DNA of 64,000 nucleotides, from positions 3,163,105-3,227,104 of the forward strand of contig CM022673.1 in assembly GCA_012295275.1 (NCBI GenBank), read 5' to 3'. The notes below the pieces were generated by a model. The model saw only the letters and a program-made list of their open reading frames with translations. It did no database searches and was not told where the DNA came from. This document shows positions 1 through 15,801 of the stretch, piece after piece. Each line of letters opens with the position of its first letter. Positions within the stretch are counted from its first letter, which is position 1. Source of the stretch: Chrysomallon squamiferum. Lineage: Eukaryota; Mollusca; Gastropoda; Neomphalida; Peltospiridae. Made by a program: the position numbers and the translations under genes.

Positions 1-151
1 TCTGTGGATGGTGTACATGTGAATGACTGTGTGTATATGTGTGAGTTTATAGTATAATCTTGTGTTTATAGCAATTATTTCACTGGGAAGAATTATATAT
101 CCTTATATAAAGTATTTATGTATTATATTATGCACACATACACACACACAC

Positions 152-200
<49 letters not shown>

Positions 201-416
201 TACACATAAACACATACACTCATATACATACACATACATACACTGACACACACACACACACTTGTATACATACATACACTGACACACACACATACATTCT
301 CTTTGTTTTAATTTTACCAAATGACCGAGAGATACAACCATTTACTATAATCTTCTTTAATAAACATCAAAAAATTTCAATCTGAGAAGAAAAGAAAAAT
401 CTAATTATTTTTTCAC
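1..416. repeat. CA / TA / CATA microsatellite cluster
   Basis: Mixed (CA)n, (TA)n and CATA arrays fill most of 130-300. ORFs here are artefacts of the repeat. Confidence 0.9.
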
Positions 417-456
417 TTTAATATGACTGAGAATAATCAGAACTCTTGACATGATG

Positions 457-515
<59 letters not shown>

Positions 516-637
516 CATGCATGCATATATATATATATTTAATATGACTGAGAATAATCAGAACTCTTGACATGATGATACTGTCCCCATACACACACAG
601 ACACACACACACACACACACACACAGAGACACACACA

Positions 638-689
<52 letters not shown>

Positions 690-760
690 AGTATATGTAT
701 ATATATATATTTAATATAACTGAGAAAAATCAGAACTCTTGACATGACAGTCCCCCCACA
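417..760. repeat. Compound tandem repeat, three units each pairing a 43-base unique core with a CA array
   Basis: The core AATATGACTGAGAATAATCA and onward occurs at about 417-460, 538-582 and 711-752. After each of the first two copies come a long CA array and then a TA array; the third is followed by a short CA run. The unit is about 120-170 bases and varies through array length. Confidence 0.9.
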
Positions 761-1019
761 CACACACACAGCTGATTTTGATGCTATTCAGAAACGCACT
801 GAAAGACCCTGGAGAAGATACTGTTCCCTGAAGCCAGGAGGCTTTAATGAATGACAAACAAAAATGGTAGCACTGGGTCATCTGGTTGCAATTAAGCAAA
901 ATGAGTAATAATAACTCATATCTGGAGTAGCTCTGATAAAGTCTACACATCTCTGCATCATTAGCACACTGACAGACGTTTTGTACGGAGTTCACCAGTT
1001 CTGAGACCAAACATTTCAT

Positions 1020-1500
1020 GAATTGGAGGTATTTGTAGTATACGAATTTGGGGAAACATATACAGTAGATGAATTTGGATATATATATTTAGTACATGAA
1101 TTTTGAGATATACAGGGTGGTCAAAAAGTAGGTGGATGGTAAATGATATTTATTTTGAGATTACATATACAATTATATTTACTCCAGATCAAATTTAAAT
1201 AATGGTAGTTATAAAATGTTTAATAATATAGCACAAATACCATAGTTATAACGAACACCATTGTAATAATATAACCCTAACCCTAACCCACATACTGTCC
1301 ACCTACCTTTGGACCACCCTGTATGATTTTGAAGATATATGTAGTATATGAATTTTGAGGTATATGTAGTTCATTAATTATGATATATATATATATATAG
1401 TTTATGAGTTTTGAGATATGTAGTATGTGCAGTTGGAGATAATATAGTATACTAAAAATATATGCAAAAATTTGGAGCTAAACATAATACATTAATTAGA
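1020..1500. repeat. Degenerate minisatellite (about 30-36 base unit) split by a MITE
   Basis: Variants of GAATTTTGAGATATATGTAG recur on both sides of the insert at 1113-1321. Unit boundaries are loose. Confidence 0.7.
1113..1321. mobile_element. Mariner-like MITE with terminal inverted repeats and TA duplication
   Basis: The left end begins CAGGGTGGTCAAAAAGTAGG and the right end, read in reverse, begins CAGGGTGGTCCAAAGGTAGG. About 24 of 28 terminal bases match, and TA flanks both ends (1111-1112, 1322-1323). At 209 bases it has no transposase, so it is non-autonomous. The CAGGGTGGTC terminus and TA target are typical of the Tc1/mariner superfamily. Confidence 0.85.
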
Positions 1501-1739
1501 AGATAAAAGCAGAATATTATTTTTTTCTTCATGATAAAGGCATATGAATAACTGTAACACTAGTAAACTAATATTAAGTACAGTGCAACATTGGAGATAT
1601 AGAAAAAAATACAGTACATGATCTTTTAGACATAAAATATTTTCTTGGAATACAGTTGGAACTCTGAACATTTCTCTGTTACTGATAAAAATCAACATAT
1701 TTTGTGTACGTTCATGTTACTGTTATGTGAATAGGATTA

Positions 1740-2727
1740 TGTATAAATAATACAGAAATACACAGTTTTTACATCACTGACAAAATGAATTCATACATCC
1801 TTTATACTGTTATTCAGATTTACATGTAAAGTGTTTCCTTGAATAACTGTGTCAGTGACAAACTGACACATGCAGTGCAGTTTTCACTGAGTAACTCACT
1901 AACATTTTTTTTTTTTTAAATTGTGGAAATTTTAAAAGAATTCTGAACTTTTCTGGAGCATTCATAAACTGAAAGATGTTTCAATTTGGTTCTGTGGAAA
2001 AATGAAAAAGATTTCCCCTGTGATAAAAGAATAAATATTTATACATCACTGGTAAGTTTCTCATTTATGTTTTTATGTTGGTCATTATTATTGTAGTTGT
2101 TGTTGTTGTTGATGTTTTTTTGTTGTTGTTGTTGTTGTTGTTACTGAGAAATACATGTAAAGCATTTGCATTGCAAACAGTGAGACAAAAGTCTACATAT
2201 TTCTGCATCTGTGGTAAAACCATCAAAAACATTTTATATTACAGTTTCAAACACTGGTATTTGCAAAAGCATCTAAAGCATTTCCTTGTTGATAAAAGTC
2301 TGCAGACTCGTGCATTGCTGCTGATTAAGTATATAATTGTTTTCACACATTTATTAGTATCAGGATATATATATGTATATATATAAAAAAAAATTTAATG
2401 CAAGTATTTCTGTGGTTCTGGTCAAATACAGCAAACTTTCCTGATTACTATAAGACTACTGACACATTCTATAGTTGAGGTTGAGGTTGAGAAAGAGAGA
2501 GAGGTTTTCACTAGTCAACACAGTAGATGTTCCAGTTTACTGCATTGCTGCTGATAAATTCTGTAGCTGTTTTTATTCATGTAGAGTATTTTGTTGCCTG
2601 TACTAATACAAGCATTTTCACTGGTTAACAGAGCAGAATTGATATATACTGCATAACCGCTGATAAAGTTTGTACTGTTCTTTTCATTCATTTATTCATA
2701 TTTTTGTGTATATGTGTGTATATATTG

Positions 2728-2765
<38 letters not shown>

Positions 2766-3000
2766 TGAAATCTGTGGGTAAATGTAATTTAAAGTTGCTT
2801 GGTAACAATTTTACAAAATATTACAAATATATATAAATATGTTATATGTTATATAGTAATTGGTTAACACTAACATAAATTGGTTCAAATTTCTACAATG
2901 GTGGCCAATGCAGATAAATTCCCAGTGGATAAATTTTGTACTTTTGTTTTACTTAGAATTCTGTGACACATACTAAGCATTTATTTGAAAATGCTCATTG
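1740..3000. repeat. Old degenerate tandem repeat with a period near 110 bases
   Basis: Related segments (CTGCATCTGTGGTAAAAC, GCATTGCTGCTGATTAAG, GCATTGCTGCTGATAAAT, GCATAACCGCTGATAAAG) fall at about 2202, 2312, 2543 and 2653, with a weaker one near 2430. Each is followed by a Thr/Tyr-codon-like TCTGTAGCTG or similar and then a T-rich part. A related copy lies near 930. An ATT array interrupts at 2730-2763. Confidence 0.55.
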
Positions 3001-6000
3001 ATGTGTACACTTACCTGCCTCATTGGTTCACTGACATATGTTCTCTGTTATACTACATGCCAGCATTTAACGACACATGTAAGGAATTATCTTTCTGACA
3101 AACTTCTCTCTGTGTCAGTTCCAGTGTTAATCCCACAGAGCCACTGAGTGAACCGACTTCTCTTCATTCAGAACTGTACCAAACTTTATCTCATCTTATC
3201 AGGGTTCTCAACGATTCTCTGGACTGGATTTATTTGTTATAATGTAAAGAGTAGACTTTGCAAGATTCTTGGATTTAGGTAAGAGGATTTTTTGTTGTTG
3301 ATAGTTATACCAATGTGTGTTGCAGTGCATTGTAGGGATCTTAGAATATTTTTATTGGCATATGTGCAAATCTGAAGTAATTAATAATTAAAAAAAATAA
3401 TTTTATTAAATTCCAAAGCAACAGCTTTTGAAAAGGTTACTAAACATTCAGTTGATAGCTAGGTAAATTGCAATATTATGAAAATACTTTCATGGAAGTA
3501 TGACTATTATAAAAACTAATTATAGCAAGAATAAATAAATATATAAATAAAAGAAAGAAAGAAAGAAAGAAAGAAAGAAAAAGAAAAGAAAAATGATTGC
3601 TACTAAACTTAACTTTATGTACACTCAAAGCCTATAAGTGATGCCATTATGAGGATAACTGCAAACCTCAATTAATATAATTACTGTAATCACCAGGTTG
3701 TGTAGCACGTGTGTGTAGAGTATACTATAAATCAGTGAAAGTTCAAATGTATTATAAAATTCCATGAAATATTAATCACTCAGTGGAAATTGTAATCCAC
3801 AGGAATTACTGTGTATACTAAAGAGCAGGTTTGGAATTGTGATATTTAACAAACTATTTTCTAATCAGAGTTATACAAAACCCCAAAGACTTTAAAGGAT
3901 TCTGCCAGGAATGAAGATTTTAAAACAAATAAATAAATACTTTTTAGGCTTTTGATAACGTAAAGATTCTGTGAGACATTAAAATTATTTAAAAATTAAT
4001 CTTCAGAGTAAAACGCTTATGAAGCAGTGGTGTTGATAATATTCCAATAGCCTTGTTCTCCTGAAGATTTATAGAAACTATTTCTGAGGGGCAAAAATTA
4101 TTCATAACCATAAAAGAATTCTGTGTTCAAACATTTCCTCAGAAAAAAATAAAAAATAATAGAAAGGAAAGAAAAAAAAATGAAGAAGAAAAGAAGAGAT
4201 AAAGAACTGGTGCCATATTTATGATGGATACAAATTTCATAAAGAATTTTTTTTTACATCAATCAACAGAAATATGCATGTAATGGTTTTATGGGTACAT
4301 GTTTTTAGAGAAAAACTAACAGCTTTTGTAAATAAATGTGACTCATAAATCATATCTATGCTAGTAATTACCAATAAAACTAATAGTCCCAAGGCAATAC
4401 AGAAAGTGGTAAGTGTGTTTTATGATAGGGAAATTCTGTGTAAAGAAGAAAACACTAATTCCTGGATAATAAATTACTAATGTCCCCCACTTCTTAAGAG
4501 TTCCAGTGTGGAAAGGCATCAGTATAAAGTTGTGTTTCTTGTAGTAGTGAGAAGTTCTGAGATTTAAAAACAGAGTGAGATTTACAGAGCCTTTTGTTAT
4601 GATAACTAAAATGTCTTAGAATTAAGAGAAACAGAAGGAAAGAGTTATGAAAAAAAAGGCGTGATAGACAGATGGAAAAAATGAAAGAAAGAGACAAAGA
4701 GATATGAATAAAGAGAGAGAGAGAGAGAGATTACATTTTCAGATCAAGAGAGAAAGATTCAGTAAAGACAGATCTGTAACTAGTGTTATATGTTGCAGTA
4801 ATTACTTTCTTAGAATGTGACAGTGTGGAGAAAAGATACTGAATGAGAGACACCCTCAGTGAATAGATTTCAGTAACAAGCTTCTTTTGTCATATTAATG
4901 AAAAATTTCATACACTTGGAGAGATTTGCTGATGATTTTGTTTGAGGAAGAATCTTCTATCTTGGAAGTTAAAAACAAATCTGAAGAAATGTGCTGCTTA
5001 GACAGCATTTATAGTTTGTTATATCATTAACAGACAGAAATCTTTAGAATATTCTGTTTTACAGCAACAATATTTTAGAAAAAAAGATGAAAAGAGGCAC
5101 TCCCAGGTCTTTTTTCTCTGTAAGAAGAAGTTACGACTTTGAGAAATTTCCAGACAGTTCTGTTTATTCTGTCACTTTTTTCTTTCTTCTAAACTGGATT
5201 AACGAAGAAAACAGACGTTTGTTTGACCCAGTAAATCTGAGTGAAAATTCCTGCCAGATATCATTTCTCAAATCTCATTACTGTAAGTGTGCATGAGAAA
5301 CTTGTCTGCAAGTTTCAACCAGTGCTTTACAAACTCAGGTATGGATTAAAGGAAACAGAAGGTTAATGATTTTTCTGTAATCTAGAATCTGGTACACTTA
5401 CTGAATTATTTTTATTTTTTTTTTTTTTTTGAACAGTTCTGTTTTTGGAACACCTCAGACAGTTGCAGTTAATTATTTTAAATATGGAAAGGTTGTTCAG
5501 AACTCTGCAGCTTATGAATGTAGTTTTTTGCAAGATATTAAATTTGAAACAGTCTGGCCTGGAGAAAGGATATTCAGAAGCTCATGGAGGTTTTAGATAA
5601 ATGTGAGAATAAATCATTATCTAATCAGTGGTTTCTTTATACTTTATATGATGTTTCCACCTTTTTTACCACCTTATATGATATGATATATACACATATA
5701 TATATATATATGTATGTATGTATATTGGGGAAATATGCAGCTATTTCTCTTTGGGTTTCTCTTACAGTTACTGTTATCAGTAGCAGTAAGAATTATTTTA
5801 TACATACCTTTCCACAGGCAGGGAAAACAGATTACATGAATTTATGTAAACCTGTCATAGAACATTGGTTGAAATCATTCTAAAATATTTCTAAATTATA
5901 TGCAAATGATATATCTTTTTTCTCTTCATATAATTTAAATGTTTAAAAATTGTTTAAAATTCATTTGGAAATTTGTATTACAAAAAGTTTTCAATATCTT

Positions 6001-7979
6001 GTACATTAAGGGTAAAAAACAGTAAGCCATTAAAGCATATGTAAAAAAAAAAAATTTGTAAAGAAACATTTCTATTTGAATTTTTTTTTAAATTGTTTAT
6101 TCAACTTTGATATCAGATTACAAAATACAAACCACTCCTGTACAAACATTGTGTTTAAACTTCAGCTAATCTGAAAATTCAAGCAAGTTTCAGCTTTTAG
6201 AAATGATTTCTTGCCCATCCTCTGTTGTTTTGAAGTGGAACTGAACTTAAAAAGAAAAGAAAATAATAAGAAAATTAGGAGAAAAGAAGACTGTTAACAA
6301 AGAATGAAAGAAAAGAGAAAACAAACAAAAAATAACAGAAGAAAAGGCTTTTAGAAAGAAAGAAAAAAGAAATTGTAAAATAAATGAAAGAAGGAAAGAA
6401 AGAATAAATGCAAAGACAGAAAAAAGAAACAAAAAATTACAGAAGAGAAGATTTTCTGAAAGAAATAAAGAAAGGACAATAAAAAGATGAATGAAAGAAA
6501 GAACAAAAGACAGAAAAGAAAAAAGAAATGATAACAGGAGAAAAGACTTTTAGAAAGAAAGAAAAAAAAAAGTTCAAAATTAAATAAAAAAGAAATGAAA
6601 TAAAGAAAACAAAAAACAACATAATAATTTTGTTTAAACTAATCACTGGACAGCAAAACAACCATAAAAAGGAAACAAAACAAAGATAATTTCATTGCAA
6701 AATTAAAAAACATTTTTTGTTTAATTTCATCAACTCTGGTTCTCTGATCTGACAAACACAAAGTGTTTTATTCAATTGATCACTTATTAACACCAGTTAG
6801 AACCTTTTAAACATTTTTTCAACATCTTTATTAAACATGGAACTGATATGGTATTGTGCACACACCTCCTCTTATTTTATGTCAGTGAGCTTTTTTTTTT
6901 TCAGATCTTATAATGAAATTCATTTAATATTTAAAGTTATATCATCTTGTAAAACATTAAAAGTTCAATCACATTTTATTATCAACAACTGTTAGAAATG
7001 TTTGTCATCCTAGCCATTCAAGAAATTCACGATCCATTCTTGATTTTCAAAACGTTATTGCTATTGGCTTTTTTATATTTGAAATGTGAAAGAAAATGTC
7101 TTGCGTCTGCTTTTCCAGCATCACTTCTCAATTTGTCAGCTCAAAAGATCAATGTAATGGAATTCGCTTTAAAAGCAATAAACTGCTTTCACTATGAGAA
7201 AGTCTCTTTCAGAGCCCTTTTTTTCTTCTTCACTTTCATCGTTGTAGCATTGGTTAAATGCCGTAAATTGATGGCATTGTAATGTGTTTAAATACCATGA
7301 ATGGATGACGGCTAATAGCTCTTAAACTGTGTTTAATCACACTTGTTAACTCAACATATTTTACTAATGCGTGAGTCAAATATTACAGCTCTTTTATTGA
7401 CCAGCCGTTCAGGTATGTATATATCATATCCATTTTGTCAGTGAGTTATTAGAGATGCTGAAAGAAAACATTGTTATGAAACCACGAGTTCCAGCTAATC
7501 CTGCCAGATTTGTATAAAACATTTATCAATTAGAAAGGTCTTAACCTATTTTCATGTACGCAAAAAGGTTTAAGTATGACATACAAGGCAGGCAATAACC
7601 TATTTATGCAATCTGACTGATCAAAAGAATATTGATAACTGACTCTAATGGTTTACACATCAGCTGAAAGGCTGTTAGGTCCTAACATGTAAAATGTACT
7701 GGTAACATGTTCGTGTCCATGATTTATTGTTTTCAGACTTACTCTTTTAGATTATCAGAAGTCAAGGAAGTCTATGATGCAAAATTAATTAAGTCCACAA
7801 ATCTTTTAGGTTTAGTCCTGTCTTAGACCCACTAAATTTAAAGCTGAAAATGAAGACTTTAAACTTGACAAACTGTTTTGATTAGCAAACACTAAATTTA
7901 GCTTAGTTTTACATTCTTAGAACTTTCCTGTTGACATCAAAGCATGTACCACAGTGTTTTATACCTCAGATGTATCTCA
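3001..7979. other. Non-coding AT-rich region
   Basis: No gene recognised. It holds a GAAA array (3552-3582), a GA run near 4710, a purine-rich GAAA-like stretch (6247-6620) and otherwise unique sequence. ORFs here (for example 5087, 5584, 6998) lack any recognisable domain or splice context. Confidence 0.7.
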
Positions 7980-8075
7980 CTGTCTGACTATGAGAAATGA
8001 TTTTTTGGTGGTTGACGAGACTGGATCTTGTGATCGATTGCTTCTCAGGCAACCATTTTACCATTGTGTGTCATG
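7980..8075 (-). mobile_element. SINE remnant, tRNA-like head and part of body
   Basis: In reverse orientation it resembles a molluscan tRNA-derived SINE. Landmarks are TGAGAAATGA, the GGATC..TCGAT block, and CAGGC followed by ACCATTTTACCATTGTG, the degraded A-box side of the head. Heavily diverged, so the ends are approximate. Confidence 0.5.
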
Positions 8076-8339
8076 TATTATACTTTTCATTAATAAATGA
8101 CTCATTGTATTTCATGTATAACTTTTGAAGCAATCACAGACAAAAACAGCACTAGATGCTGCCTTGTGTCTAATAGAATAAATTATACATTAATGTCATA
8201 ATAGATGAATGACTTAGCACATGAGTTGCAGGCACAAAGTCTGACTGGCTCTGTGGCCACATTTATGAAAGTTACTGTCATTGTTATTATTTGATAAATA
8301 AGAAGGCTAACCACTGTTTCAGGACATGAAAAGCTTTAA

Positions 8340-8640
8340 CTTTTTTATGGTTTCGTGCATGTTTGCTATGGAGACAATGCCCGATGAATTCAAATACCTT
8401 GGTCATGATATTCACATTCATTACCTTTTTTATTTAATAAATAAACAGAAATAAAAATGTTATATTCCATTTTAAGGTTCATGCATCTTTGCTGATGGAT
8501 TCAGTTATCATGATCATGATAGTCACAATAATAATAGTTATTTAACAAACAGGAAATGAAAACCATTAACTTTAGTTTTGGTTCATGCACGTTTGTTATG
8601 ACTGATTTAGTTACCAGTTCATGACAGTTTCAAGAGTAAT
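8340..8640. repeat. Degenerate tandem repeat, about 100-130 base unit, three copies
   Basis: The motif GGTTCRTGCAYSTTTGYTRTG recurs at about 8346, 8475 and 8578, each preceded by a CTTTAAC-like or TTAACTTT-like stretch and an AAACAGRAAAT segment. Confidence 0.6.
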
Positions 8641-9229
8641 GATTTAATATACTTTCTAAACAGGAAAATAACGATAGATCTAATATATTTAGATCCACAA
8701 ATGATTATTAAAAAGATGTTTGCCAATGGCATTACATGTGAGAGATTTCAGATTACAATGTTATAGATACCATTTACAAAGACTCTTGTATTTAAAGAAC
8801 AGGAAATTGAAGCTATATCTAATATATTCAAATAGACAGTTTTGTTGCTTCAGGCAACACGTTTTATATGATGAATATGAAATCTGACAGTCCTGTTCAT
8901 CAAGTCATAATCACAAATATTATTTACAACATTTCTAGATTCTACTGGTATAAATCTAGTAAATAAATCAAATTTGTTTAAGCCAACAAATTTAATGCTC
9001 AAAACTATCTGTCATCACAGAGATAATAATTTTATATTTAAGTCTCCAAAAGTCTTTAGAGCTGTATTAACTAAATTACTAAATAAATTAGTTAATCCTT
9101 CCCAGACACACTAAATCGTCCCAGCTGAAAATAAAAGATTAATACACGACAGACTGTTTTTATTACCTGTGTCACTAGGGTTCAGTTAGAGACTTGAAAG
9201 GATTCTGCCATGAATGATGATTTTAAAAT

Positions 9230-9303
9230 GTCAAAGCAACCAAGGATGAAATGGTTTATTTAATGAATCAGTTCAACACGTTTTTAATAAAAGTTATATA
9301 GAA

Positions 9304-9352
<49 letters not shown>

Positions 9353-9560
9353 TTATTTATTTATTTAACAAAATAATCTATAAATTTTCAAAATGTTATT
9401 ATGTAGTATTATACATGTAACTGAGAATCATACAAATACCAAGACAAAGAAGCAGTGGTTACATGATTGGCTACTTTTTTCCTTCCCATAGACAGGAAAG
9501 TACAAACTATAACCTTTGATAAACCAATGACTAGAATGGATATGATTTGGCAAAGGCAAT
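9230..9560 (-). mobile_element. SINE remnant, near full body, interrupted by a poly-A/AT/TTTA tract
   Basis: It reads, in reverse SINE orientation, AAATGGTTTATTTAATGA then TTCAACACG, and later GATTGGCTACTTTTTTCC, CCCATAGACAGGAAAGTACA and CCTTTGATAAACCAATGACT. These follow the order of a SINE family I associate with molluscs. A poly-A, AT and TTTA array (9302-9366) splits it. Confidence 0.65.
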
Positions 9561-11934
<2,374 letters not shown>

Positions 11935-12006
11935 CAGGAATAATACACAGGGCTGATTCTTGTTCCAGCCATAAGTGGTTTATCAGAAAGTATTTTATGT
12001 GCTTTC
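11935..12006 (+). mobile_element. SINE fragment (central part)
   Basis: GCTGATTCTTGTTCCAGCC, then GTGGTTTATCAGAAAG and ATGTGCTTTCCTGTA follow the order of the SINE body in forward orientation. Short and diverged. Confidence 0.5.
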
Positions 12007-12040
12007 CTGTAAGTCACACACACACAGACATCCACTAACT

Positions 12041-12042
<2 letters not shown>

Positions 12043-12107
<65 letters not shown>
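12043..12107. repeat. CT dinucleotide array
   Basis: About 32 uninterrupted CT units, followed by a pyrimidine-rich stretch to about 12360. Confidence 0.98.
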
Positions 12108-12109
<2 letters not shown>

Positions 12110-13204
12110 TTCATCTGTAATTCTTTCTTTTCTCTTTTCTTTTTTTACTTTTACTTTATCTTCCTTCTCTTTGTTTTTTCTCATAATTTCCATTTTTTTC
12201 TTCACCCTTTTTATATCTCTTGCTTTGTAATCTATTTTGTCAAATGTAAATCATTATCTCATCTGTCAGACTAAATTTATATTTTTATTTTTTCTATATT
12301 TTTTACATCTTCATCTTTCTTTTTTCTTTTCTTTTAATTTATTTTTTATGAATGTTTTTTCTTTATCTTATGTCTTGACTCACTGAGTCTGAAGAATCCA
12401 GATTTTTCTGAAGAAAAAGGAAAAAATAATTCTTCTCTTCAAAAGAGAGTTGTCATGTTTATTGGAATAGAATTAAATAATTCATTATCATCTTTATAAC
12501 CTTCAGTCTCCTTATTAATCTTAGACTTTGTTCTTTTTATCTACTGAGAAATATCACGAAACTATTAATTTTATAAAGTTTTTGATGTTTAGAAAAAAAT
12601 ACATAAAGAGATCTATCTAGTGTTTAATTTACTGTACAAATATTAACATTTCTTATTTAATTTGCTGGAAAGGTGTAAACAGTATTAGTGATCATATTAT
12701 TATATGCAAATCCACTGAAAAGAATATATCAACTAGCCTGACAAGTCTTTGATCTACTCAAAATACATCAACAAATCTACTTATTTTCCTGCTATCTTAA
12801 CATGACATTTTGAAGAACAAAATCCTTGACATGTAGTCCAGAAGACTGTATTAGGAATATTAAGGGATTAGTTACAGAACACATATAATGTAGTTATTTC
12901 ATGTCTCCCCAATTATCTCTGGGATGAAGTCAGCATCAGGAAGTAAGCCCAGTGGTGAGGGAAATTGCTAAATAAGAGAATGAATGAGACCAGTTGATTA
13001 CAAAATGTCCTCTACTCACGTTCACTGTAATAGTTTATTGTAATAGGATGCATATTTGGGTTTTACAGGATACGCTTTTAATATAGAGCAGTTGAAGGAT
13101 ATGTTTATTTATATGTTGTTGTTTGTTTTGTGTATCAGCAAAGAAATAATCTCAGTAATAACAAAATTGCTGAAGTATGTCTGGCATGGGAAAATGTTTT
13201 GAGA
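12108..13204. other. Non-coding region
   Basis: Pyrimidine-rich at first, then AT-rich unique sequence. No gene seen. Confidence 0.7.
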
Positions 13205-13450
13205 TGTTCATGACAAGGAAGGAAGAACAAAATGTTTTATTTAACAACAGACTCAACACTTTTCAATCAGCCATTATGTGTGGTCTCATATATAATGTTA
13301 AGGACAATACAGACAGTTAAGGAAATCCTGTTACTGCCACACAATGGGCTACTCTTTTTGAGGTTTAGCAGTAAAACATCTTTTTAGCACCCACCCACTG
13401 ATCAGAAAAAATATACCTCAGTTTTTGACAAACCAACCTTGGAGTAATTG
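13205..13450 (-). mobile_element. SINE remnant, 3' half and middle
   Basis: GACAAGGAAGGAAGAACAAA, TTTTATTTAACAACAGACTC, GTTAAGGACAATACAGACAG, CTGCCACACAATGGGCTACT and CTTTTTGAGGTTTAGCAG run in the order of the SINE read from its 3' end. This is the clearest copy in the window. Confidence 0.75.
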
Positions 13451-14102
13451 TTGGAAAGGGAAACAGATAACTGTAAAGAGCCTGAAAAGTTTTCTTCAGC
13501 TGGCAAGTCCAGTTTTTATAAATGTATTCCTTCAGCTAGTTTTTTTTTTTTATAATATTCCATTATATTGTTTTAATCAAAATCCATTCCTTTTCATAAG
13601 CAGCCATCTATATTCATGGAAATAAACGCATTTTCAAACTGTCCTTGAGAATATAACTGAAATGCATTCTCTATAAAAATGCATATGATAAAAGCAAAAT
13701 TAGTTAATGCTTAAATTATTAATAGTCTGAAAGTTCAAGCGTTTTAGTTAAAAAAAATATTCATTGTTCTTTCTGTGTTATTTTTAGGTTCTCTGTAATG
13801 TTTAATGTATTTTGATTATTTTGATTTGCTAGGGAAAATACTGAGGTAAAAGGACTGAGAAAGTATCGTTTTTGAAAATTCAGAAAAGTTAATTAATATA
13901 GCATTTAGCAGCATGTAGCCGTAGGCATTTGGATAGTGTTGTATACTTGATAAACAAAATTAGGGTATCCTTTCTTATAGTGATCTGTATAACTTCGGTG
14001 TTTCAAACATTACAACAATGTGATTGATAATTGAAATGCACAGTATAATATAAATTTGTTTTGTGTGTGTGTGCGAGTCTATTTATTAATATATGTGACA
14101 AT

Positions 14103-14193
<91 letters not shown>

Positions 14194-14660
14194 GCACATA
14201 TATAAACACTTTCTCCACATACAAAGTCTCCTTTAGACAGCACTAATTATTTCTCTATCATATAGGCCTACTAAAGTATTTCAACACTGAGTTAATTTTC
14301 AAACGTAAATTATTTTGGACAGTATCCCAATCCGATTGTATCAAAGTTTAAGTGCATCCAAGAGAAGATGAAAACAAATGTTTATTTAGTTTCACTGGTG
14401 CAGGTTATGATGAAGCAGAGAGCATGACAGAGATAAACTGCAGCACGCGCATAACTCATAAACAACAGTCAGTTGTTTTGATTATTAAAGAGAGTCTCCC
14501 TTCTGCGTGAAGGAATGTAATAATCTACAGTTATAGCTACTTGTCTAAGAGTGAAGTGCTGAAAGTTCATGGTATGTGCTTTCCTGTCAATGCAACTGCC
14601 ATTCCAAAAAACACATTTTCTTTGGTCTACAAATGTAGTTTATAATTGGTTTCCTTTTTT

Positions 14661-14704
<44 letters not shown>

Positions 14705-15721
14705 GCGACGACAACAGCAGCAATAACAACAACAATAAAATAATAATAATAGTTTAAACATAAAAAAAAATAGAAAAAAAAAAAAAATAATATTAATAAG
14801 TAAATAAATAAGTTTATTAACAACCTTTTTGACATAAACAAACCTGCTGCTAAAGAATATATATCTCATAAACGAGCTTAAAATTAAACTCTTTAAAAAC
14901 CATTTCTAAAAATAAATAAAATATATTTAAAATTATATAGAAGATTATAAAATGTATTTGTAAGAAGAAAAAAAAAAAACCCAAGGAAACAAACAAACAA
15001 ACAAACAAAAACAAACGAAAGAAAGAAAAATAAATAAATAAATAAAATAATATTTATTTTAAAAATTAACTATTATTGCTGTCCCTGAAATTCAGAGCAC
15101 CAAAGAATTGGTGTGAATTGCTGAATGTTGTCTTCGTGGAGATATCTGTGTCACTAGCTAATAGTACCACTGATGTGTCGCTCTTTCAGATTCACTGAAA
15201 TAATTACTATTGTTTGATTATCAGCTAATTAAAATAAATAAACTATGAAAAAGAAAAGAGAGAAGATAAGAAAGAAGGAAGGAATAAAAGAAAGAACTAA
15301 AAATATGAAAATACACGAATGATTAAAGAAAGAAAAATCTGAAGAAAAAAATGAATAAAAGAAAAAAATGAATAAAAGACATAAAACTCGAAATCTGAAC
15401 TAAAACGTTGAATAGTTCAAAATATTTTAAATATATTAACTTAAAACAATATGTTTTTGTTGGTTTTTGAGGGGTTTTTAAAATTATTTTTCTATTCTAA
15501 GAAAGTCATTTACTGTTTTTCTTTATCTCATTTATGTTATTAAGTTTTATTCTGATTTTAACGGCTAAATGGAACTGAAATCATTTGGCATCAAATTTAT
15601 CTTGACAGTTTAAAAATAAAAGTAAAAGAGCAATAAATGGAAATATTTATAATAGAGGATATCAAATAAAATTAGTATATTAATAAAATGCACATAAAAG
15701 ATCTTTAATATAAATAACAAT

Positions 15722-15801
<80 letters not shown>

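Noticed and set aside
1272-1290. CCCTAA units as a sign of a chromosome end
   Set aside because: Only three units, lying inside a MITE; not a telomere.
2180-2290. A sequence reading YFCICGK followed by His residues, recalling a C2H2 zinc finger
   Set aside because: Cysteine spacing is wrong (C-x-C), the paired histidines do not fit, and neighbouring repeat units do not encode it.
3160-3280. Donor-like GATTTAG|GTAAGAGG after a GC-richer stretch, possible untranslated exon
   Set aside because: A single donor-like match is weak evidence, and 23 kb separate it from the nearest gene.
5087-5296. 69-codon ORF beginning MKRGTPRSFF
   Set aside because: Isolated, short, and without recognisable family or splice signals.
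6998-7282. 94-codon ORF in a moderately complex region
   Set aside because: No domain, no splice context, and no codon-bias difference from the flanks.
12900-12970. Segment with GCATCAGG and GCCCAGTGGTGAG resembling a SINE head
   Set aside because: The matching pieces are in opposite orientations relative to the SINE, so the similarity is probably chance.
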